A stretch of DNA of 64,000 bases from Phialocephala subalpina (lineage: Eukaryota; Ascomycota; Leotiomycetes; Helotiales; Mollisiaceae), in assembly GCA_900073065.1 (NCBI GenBank), contig FJOG01000026.1, forward strand, positions 532,939-596,938, given 5' to 3'. Below are positions 1 to 11,741 of this stretch, one piece after another (the first letter of the stretch is position 1; every line of letters starts with the position of its first letter). Below the pieces are notes generated by a model that did not search any database, was not told the origin of the DNA, and worked only from the letters and a program-made list of their open reading frames with translations. Made by a program: the position numbers and the translations under genes.

Positions 1-3000
1 AATATTATTAACGAATAATATAGTGATTTTTAAGGAAATAATCCTTTAAAATAATTTATAATAATTCGAACGAATTAAATTATAAAATTAATAATACTTA
101 TAAAAAGTATTATTATTCAAAGAAATTTAAAAGGGATTATAAAATTATTATATTTCGATTTCGGACGTTTAAAATTATTTAATTATATTTAAAGAAAAAG
201 TTAATTAAAAACGCTATAAAGTATTTAATAAATTCTTTAGAAAACTTATTTATAAAAAGAAGTAAATTAATATCTCGAAAAGTAATCGAATTTATTTTTA
301 AAATCGCGTTAATCAATTTATATACGTTAGTAACTTTCTTTGTAATTAAAAATTAAAAGTTCTAATATAAACTTTTATATTTCTTAAATACTTTACGATT
401 AAAGCGTTTTTAAAGTATTTTTGCCACTATTAGAAATAAAACTTAAAAATAATAAAAACTCTTTTCTTATTATATAATATATAAAATTATTTTAATGGGT
501 ATTAATAAATTAATATCCTTATAAATTTTATTAGTTTCCGTTTAATCGAAAGTTATAATTCTTTTACGATTAAATATTATTTCATTAAATAAAGTTTTCT
601 TGTTTTCTTATAATTAATTTCTAATAAATAATAATATTAATTATTTTAAAGTAAGTTTTAAACTTCGAGGAATAAAAGTAAATCGTAGTAATAAATAGTC
701 CTTATATTTTCCAATTTATTTTTAAGGGGTTTCTTTAATTTTTACTCGTTCATATTAATTTTTTCATTTTCTCGAAAATATTATTAATTTTATTTATTAA
801 ATCAATTAATCAAACTTTCTTAGATTTCGATTTATAAATTATATTAGTATTTATATTAATAAGAGAGAATTTCGATTTCGGATCATTTAAAATTAACGCT
901 ATTTCTTTTATTTAAATATTTTTATTATTTTTATATTTAAATGTTTTTTATTTGTATTATTAATTAATAAAATAAAAGCATTTTTAATTCGCTTCGGCAT
1001 TTAAATTCTCATTTAAAACGTTTATATTTAAGAAAAGTATTATTATTATTTTCAAGAATTTTTTATTTTTTTATTAAGGATATCTTTTATTAGAATCTTT
1101 TTAACTTTTTTCTCGTTGAAATTAAAAAATATCTTATAAAAAATATAAAAAAAAGTTTTAATTTTTCTTTCGCTAAAATTTTCATTCGTATTAATAGTAT
1201 TAATCTCGTTTATTTTTAGTTTAAATATAATTGCGGATTTATCTTTTAAAGAATTCGAACTTTTTATCGAAGAAATATAAATAAAAAGAAATTTATTAAA
1301 AGTCAAAGATTTATCGGAAGCTTTAATACCGCGTTATTTTCTAATAATATTAGTATTTAGTTTTCCGAGTTTTCTTTTTCGTTAAATATTTCTTTAATTC
1401 GAGAGTTTATATTAACGTAACGAATTCGCTTAATTTTCTTTACGAATTACTTTAATAAAAAGATAATTATAATTATATAAATAAAGTTTAAATATTTAAA
1501 ATCTTAAAAGACTTTATCTTATAAATTATTATCTTTATATTTAATTTGTATTTTTATCGTAATTACGAATAATTATCTAAAAAAGATTTTCTTCGCATTA
1601 TTTATTAAAAAGAAAAAAATATCGCAATTAATATTATATTCGATTTTTATTTTTATAAAAATTATACTAATAAATTTAAAGTTTTCTTTAGTAATTATAA
1701 ATAATTAGAAATCCTTAATATTTATAATAATATAATTATAATTTCGAATTATAAAAATTAAAGCGATATAATATTTTATTTTTATATTTAAAATTTTAAT
1801 TTCTATATTATTATCTCGTAATTCGAAAATCACGAAATAAAATTTAAAAGCGATAATAATATACTTTTTTTTGATTAGAGAAATAAATCCGCACTAATAA
1901 AATTAGTCTCGATAATAATAAGAATACTAAAAATAAAAGCAAATTTATTTATTGCGGTATTTAAACGTTATAAACCGTTTTGAATTTAAGAAAATTAGAA
2001 TATAAATCCGATAATTTTTATTATTTCTTTTATTAACGTAATATTTATATTTATAAAAGACACGTAATAAACGTTATCTTTTTACTATTAATTAAAAAGT
2101 ATTATAATCGAATTCAAAGTTTTAAAGGCGTTCGTAATTTTTTTTATTTTTTTTGAATTTTAAAAAGTAATATTATACTTTTGTATAGAAATTTAATTAG
2201 CGAGGCTTTATTCTCGCTATTATTTTTAATAGTTGATTATTATTTTATAGTTTTGTTTTTAGATAAATCGATATTTATATTCTTTATATTTTCTTTTTAA
2301 ACTTTTTAAATTGATTAGCGTTAAATTTTAACTCTTAAGAATTTCTTTTCTTATTTCGCGCGTTATTAAAAGATTTTTATTATTATTATATTTATTATTT
2401 TACTTTTTGTTTTATTATTTGCTTTTATAATATTTATTATTAATATCGTAATAATTAAAAGCTTATAATAATTATTTAATAAATTAATAATACTATTATT
2501 AAAAAGTAAAATATTAATATTATTTTTTTAAATAATATAAAGTAATTAATTCCGTTATTATAAAATCTCGGTAATATTAAAAGTAAAAACATTATTTTTT
2601 ATTATTAAAATAATATTAATATTAATTTTGCGGATTGAGTTTAATTTTTTCTTATACTATTAATTAAATAGAGTTTTATACGCGTTATATATTTTTAGTA
2701 CGTTTATTAAAATTATAATCTTATAATCTTTTAATTATTATTTTAATAATTTAATCGTATTAATATTAGTTAAATTTTAACGCGAAAAATTTCGAGGGTT
2801 CGTTTAGCGATTATTTGCTTTAATATAATCGGCTTTTATTATTTTAATAATAATAATTTCGATTTTATAAATCGCTTATAAAGGGATAACGATCTACGTA
2901 AAAGTAATCGTAAAATAAGTTAATTTCTCCGTTTTTATTACGTTCGTAGTATTCGAAGTATATAAATTCTTTAAATTAAACGTTATATGTAATCGCCGCG

Positions 3001-5060
3001 TTAATTTTTATTATATTCCTTTAAATCGTAAATTGTACGTTTTACGGAGGATTATTAAATCTTAGATTATAAGAGTTTTTATAGTTATATTATTTAAAGT
3101 TATTATATTTATTATATTTACGATCGAAATTTCTTTTTTGATTATAATTATAAGAATAACTTTATTATTAAAATCGATTTTAATTCTAATTCTAATTTAA
3201 AGTAATTATAAATCTATTTATTTTTTGGATTATTATAGCGGTATTATTATTTATTGAGTCTTTAATACTCGAGAAAATAATAAAAATAAAAAAAAGTTTT
3301 TTTATAATTACGATAAAGTTTTTTATATTATTTTCGAGTTTAAAAGAAAATAATAATCGGGGTTTTTATAGTCGTAAAATAGTAAATTGAAAAGTAAATA
3401 ACGCCTTTTTATATTTCTTCGGAATAATATACTAAATATTATCAATAAGTAATTTAAATAAAATAAATAAAGAGAAATAATTATATTAATTAAATATTAT
3501 TCGCTAAATTATAATATTTAAGTATTTTTCTTTAAGTTTTATATATTTTAAATTAATAGTTTCGATATAGCGTTTTTTCTTTTCTTTATATATATAAGTA
3601 TTAAAAGCTTTCCTTTTTATTCTCTTGTAATCGTAAGTAATAAAATCCTTTAAATTATAATTAATTTTTTTAAGAATTTTATTTTTAATATTAAAAAAAA
3701 ACTTTTTATAAGTTTATTACTTTGTGATTTCGAGTTTATTACTCTTTTTTTAATTAAATTTTTAAATATTTAATCGAATATTTTTACGTAAATTTTAATT
3801 AATAAATATCCGTTTAAAGTTTATATAATAATTCGGCGTAAAATTTTTAAATTGGTTTTAAAATTCTTTTAATTTTATTCTTTGAAATTTTCCTTAAGAA
3901 TAATATAAAATTTTTCTTTATCGTAAAATTTAATATAATAATTTAATATAAAACGAATTTAATCGCAATAAAAAAAAGAAATATATCGCGGTATTTAATT
4001 TTTTTTCGTAGTAATAAAAACTTTAAAGTCTTTATAAATATTATTTTATTATTTTAAAAAAGTCGTAATATTTTCTCTATTGAAATAAAGCGCTTAAAAA
4101 GTCTTAAAAAGAAGTAATTATATATTAAAAACGAGGATATATTACGTAATCGAAGTTATAAGATATTTGTTTTTATCGTTATACGAAGGAATAGTATTTC
4201 AAAGTAAGTTTATCTCGAAAGAATTTGTTTTACCGTTTAAAAAACTATTTAAAAGAATATTAATTAATATTATAATAAAAGAATAATCGTTTAATATTAA
4301 ATTATATCGAGAGTAATTCGTGGAAATTAGTTTATAAGTCGATAATTATTTTAATAATCCGAGAAAAGTTTGTTTTTTTAAGTAAATATTATCAAGTAAA
4401 AGTTTTTTATAAGAATAATTTTTATTTATAGCGTTTATAATTAAAAAGAAATTTCGAGTTTTAAATTTTATTTGAAGTTTAATTTTCTTAATTATTCGAA
4501 TAAAGCGTATTATTATCTTTTCTTTTCGTATAAAAGCTTTTATTTAAATTTATTTTGTATTTTTTTTATAAATATTAATATTTTTTTAAATTATTATAAA
4601 TTTAATATTAAAATTATTCCGAGTATTTTTTATATCGCAATTCTTAAAAGAATTAAAATTAAAATATAAAATAATATTATAATTTCGCTTCTTAAAATAT
4701 AAACTTCTTTTTATTTTTACGATAAATCTCTAATATTCGTATTTCGACTCCTAATAGAAATAATATTAATTTAAAGATTAATTTCCGTATTTAATCGTCG
4801 TAAATTAACCCTTTTCTTTCTTTTATTCGTTATTATACCAATTATATCAAATAATTTAATACGTAAATTCTAAGAATTAATACTTTTGCGTAATCTCGTT
4901 ATTTTATAATTTAATTTTTTAATTTTAAATCGATAAATTAATAAATAAAAGAGTTTGTTTTTCGTTAATTAATTTTTAACCTTCGAATTCTAGTAATTTG
5001 GATTCTTTAATAGTAATTATAATACTTAAAATATAATTCTTATAAGTTGTAATTTGTGAC
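1..5060. repeat. AT-rich RIP-degraded repeat relic
   Basis: The block is extremely AT-rich, dominated by TpA and ApT steps, and almost free of CpA and TpG, while CpG survives. For example 121-180 contains three CpG but no CpA or TpG. This is the footprint of repeat-induced point mutation, which turns CpA into TpA on both strands of duplicated DNA in ascomycetes. No reading frame longer than about 85 codons remains and the short ones have the composition of mutated DNA. The original element, probably a retrotransposon or DNA transposon, can no longer be identified by eye. Base composition returns to normal over roughly 5050-5230. The left end lies outside the window. Confidence 0.85.
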
Positions 5061-5936
5061 GTCTAAATAGTATTACTTTAGGACTCCCGGCTTCGCTTAC
5101 TAATATAAAAGGGTAATAATTCTCTTAAAGGAAAACCATTTAATTTTGTATAATTATAGTAAATTTATAAGCTTTGGCAAATATTTGACTTCGCTCTTAT
5201 AATTATTCGTTATACGTAGTAGGGCCAGCAAAATAGAGTAGTAGAAGGTTGTTATTATTTCTTAGAGAGCGGAAAGCTCTTTATGTACTAGAGGGCACGT
5301 AGCTAGTATAAACCTCCGAAATTACTATTACAAATAGGGATTTTTGAAGCAGAACAGATCGCCCCGCCACAATATACTATTAGCTTTACGTAAGAATGCG
5401 GGGGTATAGTAGTAGCCTTGGCCGTGGGCACTTATATGAAGGTCAAAAAGGTGATAGTTGTAGAGAGTAGTAGCGCTATCGAGAGTAGTAGCGCTATCGA
5501 GAGTAGTAGCGCTATCGAGAGCGGTGCGGCCGGTGCTACTGAGAGTGCTGCCGGTGGTTCTAGCAAGAAGTAGGACTCTAGAGGTGCTAGATGGAGGGTT
5601 TGGAGGTGCTAGAGTGGGTGCTTTTGAGGAGGAATGGCGGGGTTGGAATGGCGGGGCAAAGTAGTCTTAAGAACTCTCCACTCTGGGAATCTGAGTACTA
5701 CTTACTTTAAGCGTAGTTCTACGGCTTTAGGAATGGTAGACAGGGCGTTGGTGGGGAGTTATTAAGGTTAATATTAACCAAAAGTCGCGTTTTTGAGGTT
5801 TTGCGATTTTGCGATTTTAGGGTGTTGCACAACTAGTGTGTATGGTTTGCCTTAGACCAAGCTCTCGAGCCCCTGGCTCAACTACATCAATTAATTTGGC
5901 TCATACCGACCGCACTTGCCTCGTCAAAATTGATGT
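5061..5936. other. Boundary zone, repeat-like non-coding DNA
   Basis: Between the RIP block and the first decayed gene lies DNA of intermediate composition with no convincing reading frame. It holds an 18-bp triple tandem (5463-5516), loosely repeated GAGGTGCTAG-like words (about 5580-5625), a repeated GGAATGGCGGGG motif (about 5630-5656), and a GCGATTTT direct repeat near 5802-5818. Such short-motif stretches are common at edges of fungal transposons, but I could not define terminal repeats or a target duplication. Confidence 0.4.
5463..5516. repeat. 18-bp tandem repeat, three perfect copies
   Basis: The unit GAGAGTAGTAGCGCTATC occurs three times without mismatch (5463-5480, 5481-5498, 5499-5516), followed by a degenerate partial copy beginning GAGAGCGGTGCG. 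It is a minisatellite without spacers. Confidence 0.9.
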
Positions 5937-6132
5937 ATGTGTCCCAGAATTGTTTGTTGCCTAGCTAATTGTTCAAGATGGGCAGGGAAACTTACCATCC
6001 CCAGTACCCTGCTGCGTATGGTGTCACAGCAGACCTCCTTGGGCTTTGAAATCCTGACTCCAGAATCTGGACAGCCGCTCTTACCAGAAATTTGCCGCCT
6101 GCCCAGGAAACCGACTATACTTCATCAAAGCA

Positions 6133-7401
6133 ATGAACGATATGAAAGTCATGAACATCACAAGACTCAAATTCTGTGTTCCAATCTCCTGTCAAAACGC
6201 GCCTCTCGTGCGACTCCTTGGAGATCTTATAAGTGCCAGTCCGAGGCTCCGAATCCTGACTCTAGTCGCCATCCTACCCACGGTACCACTACGTCACAAA
6301 GAGATACAGATGTGCCCTTGGATGGTAAGAAGCGGAAAAGTCATACCATTCCCACCGATCCAAGAACTTCGTCTTGAAAACTTCAGAATGGATATGGAAT
6401 CAGCACGAGATCGGGACTCTTAGAGACGGCTCATCCAAGGGTCCGAAATCGTCAAGTTTTCAACCGATTGCAATCAATTCTTCAGCGAGAACATCAAGCC
6501 AAAATTGAAGCAATTAAACATTTTGGAACTCATGGATTCGCCGGTCTACGCACTCTCCGGCGAACGGTTTCATAGATTGCTGGCTGCGTCTCATGCTAGC
6601 CAAGTGGCATCGCGAGAATGTCTCCTTGGATGCCCGCCATTGACTCACCTTGAAGTTTCAGTCGAAGCCCTGCTGGACAAATCCGTTTGGGAGCGTCACA
6701 AGAACGCTTTATCATATCTGAAGGCGCCCAGATATGCGCCAGCTTCTGGCATGTTGAGACCGAGTCTTTTTCGGGAGCAGATTATTCGCGAGCTTCATAC
6801 TCTGCCTTTGCTCACCCATCTTGCCTTTGAGATTATACCACCTTTGCCACTCGGCTCAGCTGTCAAAGTAGACCATCCCTCCATGACGGCTCTCTGGTAC
6901 GATATCATGGATATGACACCAAGCCTTATATAGGTACAACATCTCGAACTGGACCTCCACTACCTGCAAGAACCATTCGGCTTCCTGTATTTCCAGGAGC
7001 TTTGGGCTGACATTTGGCAACTGATCTCCAAGCACGGTACTGCTACACTCGAGTCCAACTACCGTCCCCGACTACGACAACTAGACCTCAAGTATTACAA
7101 CTCGGGTGGATGGAAGGGAAAGAGAGAAGAGACACAATTCAGAGTGACTTTATCCGAATCTCCCAATGCTGCTGATCATGGCATCTGCTCAGTGGTCAGC
7201 TTGTGGAGAGAACATTTGAGGCGTTGGGGAAAAGAACACCAGGAGTCTCCGGGGTGTCGCGGCTATCAAAGTGTTGTGAAAAAATGGGACAAGGCTACCT
7301 CTGCGGGGTTGTGCGCCCCTCTTTCTCTTGATTCTCTGCTTACGGAAGCGGATGAAGGCGACGCCAGTGACAGTGAACTGCCTAGTCTGGTGTCAATCTA
7401 G
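6133..7401 (+). pseudogene. Leucine-rich (F-box/RNI-like) protein pseudogene
   Basis: One reading frame runs through the interval but is broken by two TAG codons at 6421-6423 and 6931-6933. On both sides of each stop the same frame carries leucine-rich segments such as LISASPRLRILTL, IQELRLENF, LPLLTHLAFEI and VQHLELDLHYL. This is the style of fungal F-box-associated leucine-rich proteins. No splice pair removes the stops in frame: a GT...TAG pair at 6897-6933 is only 37 bp and shifts the frame. Upstream, coding-like sequence in another frame from 5937 suggests a further frameshift and a lost amino-terminus. Both stops fit CpA to TpA changes of the RIP type and the gene lies about 1 kb from the RIP block. 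The exact family is not certain. Confidence 0.6.
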
Positions 7402-8115
7402 TTCAAACCATCGGCCCCTCTTTTTGGCCGAAATTCGATGAAGTGGGGCTGTGGCGCTTGCATGACCTTCTTTACGTGGGTTGGGAAGGAGAGGAGGGCG
7501 GATGCATTTCCAGGGACGGGGGTCCCAACCTTTGATCGTCAGTTGGGCATGAACAATCAGGCCTAAGGAACTGGATTTGACTCCTGGCCGCACAAATTAA
7601 CGAAGATTTGACATCATTTTTCGATATGGCGAGATGTGAAAACGAGTCTCCAGTTGAGAGCTTGGTTAGAAGGCACATACGAATCACGTAGCACGAGCAG
7701 GCGTTTCCCCTTTGGAGCTGCAACTAAGACTTGCTAGTGAATCTATACTTGCAGGAATATTGATGACTGGATCAAAGTCTTTTCAGAGCATTCAAGCCGC
7801 CACTATACTCAAGCCCAAGTTCCGGGACCGCAGTCTCGATTCACAAGCCTACGGCCCGAAGCGCATTTGCCTGGACAAAGGAACCAAACATACTTACCTA
7901 CCATGGCATATGCCATAACGTATATATCGCCTTGTATTTTGTACTCTCCTACACGGTGCACATTCCTTCAGTCGTCCCGAGTAGCTGTCTGGTCAACAGT
8001 CACCTCACATTCATTCTACCCTGCGCCATTCCGCTTTTTGGGATCCAAGGCGGAGAGGCTTCCTCTCTGAATGCCACAGAAAGACATCCTTAAAGAAGCA
8101 GCGTGGCACCCTCCA
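7402..8115. other. Intergenic, nothing recognised
   Basis: Only short overlapping frames without coding character are seen here. It separates the decayed leucine-rich gene from the 3' end of the DUF6590 gene and must contain the 3' UTR of the latter. Confidence 0.5.
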
Positions 8116-9860
8116 CTATCTTAGCTGCTTGTGGCTATTCCAGACATAGTCGAAGTCTCTCGCGAAGTGAAGCTGAGAGGTCTTTGCGATCCATCCAATG
8201 AATTGAACCTTGACGTTATGCTCGACTGGATATATCTTCGCGTAATTGACAAGCGACATCGGTTCAAGCTTGTCTCGGGGTGATTTGCTTTGCATCTGAA
8301 TCGGGGTGTTCACATGCGAGTCGCCGTTTATGGGAGGCTGATCAGTCGTGTAGATGATTGCGTGATCCTCTGCATGAAGGCCAGGTTTGTTGAGGCCCTG
8401 ACGTCCATATGTGAGAATTGGACTGCAAGAAGTTAGTATCTGTTCCTCGAAGGAAGGACATCACGAACACGCAGTTCGAGTGGCCAGTCTTTGTAGCGAC
8501 CACCACAAATCGTCGCACGCTGGAGTAAACTTTGGTTCCGTACTCTCCTTGTTGGACGGTCCACGCCTCGCTCGTAACATCGGTCATCGAAGTAGCATCA
8601 GATCTTGAGTTCTCGCCCGCTGGTTCTGCCCAGACAACTTTGAATATCTAGCTGTATTTTAAGTAGAGTCTCATGATCTTCGTATATTGTACTGACCTGA
8701 CCAGGCTGGAAGAACTTTGACGCATGGACCTTGAACCCTGTTGACATCAGCATCGATACTTAGGCATATCATTGGTACCTACCAGGATCAAGTTTCTCAT
8801 GCCTCCCCTTTGTGCCTTTGATCTCCTTTTGGACATCACTTAGTGAGATCGAAAGAGTACTTGGTATTCGCAAGGGTGCGGGTGGTGTCGGAGCTGGTGG
8901 GTCGCTTCTTGACCGCCTCGAGGCACGATGTGTGGCTTGGCAGGTTAGCAGAGAAGCAGGAAGTCATGGTCCATTCAGTGCGTACCTTGAGTAACCGTGA
9001 CTCCAGAGCCATATGATCGACTGAGGTCCGGTGAGTCATCCCCGGGATCCTCGTCTACGTACTGTGCTGCTTGCGTATTGTAGTAGCTGCTGCTAGGGCC
9101 AGACGGATCATAGCCTGAAGGTGTTCAGCTATGCAGTTCCCATTAATCGCGGAGAGGGTCACTACCAGTAGTGCCTGTGTATCCTTGCATTCTACCTGAG
9201 GATGAGAACATCGATACTTGCTCCCTGGTGGTGAATGAGGACGAACTGCGAGGGTTCACAACGTCGATCGGTTGAGCAGATTGGTGCTCTTCTATTCACC
9301 TCGTCAGTAAGAGTCTCGCAAATTGCAAAGAATCACAACCAGCCACTGTATATCCGGAAGTCTGCTGGGCCTCTTGATCACTGGCATAAGAATACTGAGC
9401 TTGAGCTGGCGCTTCATCTTGTTCTGTCAGAGTGGTACTCGCAAGTTCCTGCGCCAGATCATCGACAGCGTTATATTTCTGCGCCTGGTCATTGTATTGA
9501 TAGCCAGCGCTACCGTAGTATTCTTGGTTGCTGCTTGTGGCAGAACTGGTAAAGTTGGTGATTGCAGTGCTGGTAGATGCGCTAGGTTCTCCTCGAGGGA
9601 CCGCCTCTGATGTTGCTGCGCTAAATTGGCTCTCCCAAACCACAATATCTGTATGAGTCAATGGTCAGTACATTTGAGAAACAGAAAACAGCGGCAAACC
9701 ATTCCTATTGCTCTGAAATACGACAAAAAAGCATACTTTTCGAGTTATATCGCCATCGATACCACTTCCCCTTTTTGGCATTCCATTCCCACTCCGACCA
9801 TTGGTATTCTTCGGCCCGATCCGACTTTCCACGTCTATTTCTGTCGTGCTTACTCGCCAT
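8116..9860 (-). CDS. DUF6590-domain protein, eight exons
   Basis: Model: complement(8116..8422, 8469..8647, 8697..8737, 8783..8935, 8986..9114, 9166..9291, 9340..9648, 9737..9860), 455 codons. All seven introns (45-88 bp) are GT-AG and keep frame. The protein starts MASKHDRNRRG and has a Trp/Tyr-rich amino end (WSEWEWNAKKGKWYRWR). A Ser/Gln/Tyr-rich disordered middle follows, then the family core: KFFQPGQ-IFKVVWAEPAG, SSVRRFVVV, GHSNCVPILTYGRQG, HAEDHAIIYT, and a closing EPMSLVNYAKIYPVEHNVKV block. This motif order is that of DUF6590, a fungal family of unknown function usually present in many copies. The conserved His and Cys residues of the GHxxC segment are present. I assign no activity. 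The start is chosen because the WSEW motif follows the first ATG directly. Confidence 0.82.
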
Positions 9861-10529
9861 ACGAGAAAATACGATCGGTCAAATAAGGGGCTTTGGGGCT
9901 GTGTGATACCGAAGCCCAGGAATGTGAACCTTCGCCCCATCATGCTGACCTGTGCTCAAATAGACAAAGCAATGTTGAGCCGCACGATAGACCTCGACCA
10001 CTTGACCCCTCCAGGAGAGCCATACCCTCTTCATGCGAGCATACACAAGATTTGATGTGGTTAAATCTACGAGATGGTGTTGCTGAAACCAAGATGATTG
10101 GCTTCGTGAACGGAGTGTGCTGATGCCGCTCGGCTGCAGTCTGGCAGCCTAGGGTGGAATCACCCCAGCAAGATAAGGAAGTTTCAAGCCTGCGACGAGC
10201 CGACAGCTCACCCGTTTCACAGCCGTGGCGTGGCTACGAGGAACTTTATTGGATTGTTCGCCCCGAGGTTTAAAAAGTAAGGCGAACTAGCGAATCTGAC
10301 AAACCCCAATTAGAGGTATAATATCAGAAGCACTGATCGTAGAACTGTAGCGTCAGTAGTTCCTTATTCGTCATGATCAGCCATACTTACATTTTACAAC
10401 ACAGCAGACCGCTCCTGCTGGCACCAACGAAGAATGAAGTGATGCCCTTATGGCAGGCTTGACTTGTTTGACCGCGGCTTCTGACATACAAACCGTTTGT
10501 AACGAAGTCCCTGAGAGACAAATTCAAGA
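9861..10529. other. Divergent intergenic region
   Basis: This separates the start codons of the minus-strand DUF6590 gene and the plus-strand coiled-coil gene, so it should hold both promoters. I see no coding frame and no clear TATA element. Confidence 0.45.
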
Positions 10530-11741
10530 ATGCCGTTTCCTAGGCAATGGTCGGGAAAGCTAGTTGACTGGAAACATAAGATGTCCAGAGAGATGAATCC
10601 AAAGAAACCTGGAAGATGGAAGCGTGCAAGCATGAGCAGTACTGGTTCCGCCCCTGGGTCTCCAGTCATGAATTTTCAGTCAACAACACAGCCCGAAGCT
10701 ATCGAAGATAGAGCTCTTACCTCTGGGAATACTCCCACATCTCCTCAGATGGGTACGGGTGTATCTGCCGCCGAAGCAGGAGTTCTTGTTGATCGAGATG
10801 AGGAGCTCGACTTTTCCGACCATTCTTCCACCGAGTGGATCAACGTGCCCAAGACAACGATACACGCCCAACAAGTCCTTCCAACCATTGCATCCCGGCC
10901 GGTTAGCAGAACTACTAGCTCACACAGTGACTCGAGGCTGCAGCTTGGAAGTATAGAAGACTGGGCCAAGCTCCGTTCTCTTCGAATAGAAGTTCTACGA
11001 CTTCGGTTGACGCTTCAAAAACAACGCAGAATAGTTTATGGGAAGCAACACGCAAAGGATCTAGCCGACGAGTCGTTCATGAAGTTCATAAGAGAGAATA
11101 GTCTGTTGGATCTCACTTCCTCTCTTGAAGAGAAGAAGGCCCGTCTCGAGAAGCTCTATAGCGAACTGCAACTCGCCAGGGACGAATATGGACCGATTAT
11201 AGAAGAATACTCGCAAGACGAGAAGGCCTTGGATGCCGTTGAGTTCGAAATGATGAATGTGGAGAGTCAACTATTTTTGCTCTTATTTGGTAGCACTTTA
11301 GAAAAGGCCTTCTCGACATCGGAATTTGTTCAAGAAGGCAGATCTATGGCACCCTTTTCAAGCTCAATTCCGTTCCCGGAATTGGTTGCCGGAGTTCAAG
11401 AACAATTTGAGCCTCTACATACTAAGTACTTATCACGTCTCGGGGACTTGGATCTGGCAAATGAAAGACTGGACAGTTTGAAGCAAGAAATGAAGAGTTT
11501 GTTGGCAGAGCAAGACACTCTATCAAGAGGTGGCTTGGAGCTTCGACCAGAGGTGGAGGCTATATTGAGGAGGCTCCCTGCCCAGGAGAATGAACTGCGA
11601 ACGGAAATTGCTCAAATCGAGTCAGACGTTGATAAACTCAGGTTGGAGTGTGTGGATGCAGGAATTGACGTCGAAGGAAGCGATGACGGGAGCGGATACT
11701 CTCGAAGTTTGTACGAGGAAGACATACGACAGGAGAAATGA
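10530..11741 (+). CDS. Coiled-coil protein of unknown function
   Basis: A single intronless frame of 403 codons. The first 130 residues are basic, then Ser/Thr/Pro-rich and probably disordered. From about residue 145 to 385 the protein is rich in Leu, Glu, Lys and Arg in heptad-like spacing (LRSLRIEVLRLRLTLQKQRR, SSLEEKKARLEKLYSELQLA and a segment near residues 320-375), predicting a long coiled coil broken by a hydrophobic FLLLFGSTLEKAF patch near residue 250. The carboxyl end is acidic. No signal peptide, membrane segment or catalytic motif is visible. The start is the first ATG of the frame. I do not recognise a named family; a structural or scaffolding role is only an inference from the coil. 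Confidence 0.65.
   Translation: MPFPRQWSGKLVDWKHKMSREMNPKKPGRWKRASMSSTGSAPGSPVMNFQSTTQPEAIEDRALTSGNTPTSPQMGTGVSAAEAGVLVDRDEELDFSDHSSTEWINVPKTTIHAQQVLPTIASRPVSRTTSSHSDSRLQLGSIEDWAKLRSLRIEVLRLRLTLQKQRRIVYGKQHAKDLADESFMKFIRENSLLDLTSSLEEKKARLEKLYSELQLARDEYGPIIEEYSQDEKALDAVEFEMMNVESQLFLLLFGSTLEKAFSTSEFVQEGRSMAPFSSSIPFPELVAGVQEQFEPLHTKYLSRLGDLDLANERLDSLKQEMKSLLAEQDTLSRGGLELRPEVEAILRRLPAQENELRTEIAQIESDVDKLRLECVDAGIDVEGSDDGSGYSRSLYEEDIRQEK

Noticed and set aside
5463..5516. CRISPR-like repeats
   Set aside because: Units are directly adjacent with no spacers and the organism is a fungus; it is a minisatellite.
6897..6933. GT...TAG pair that could splice out the second stop of the leucine-rich pseudogene
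   Set aside because: It is only 37 bp and splicing shifts the downstream frame out of the leucine-rich reading, so the stop is treated as real.
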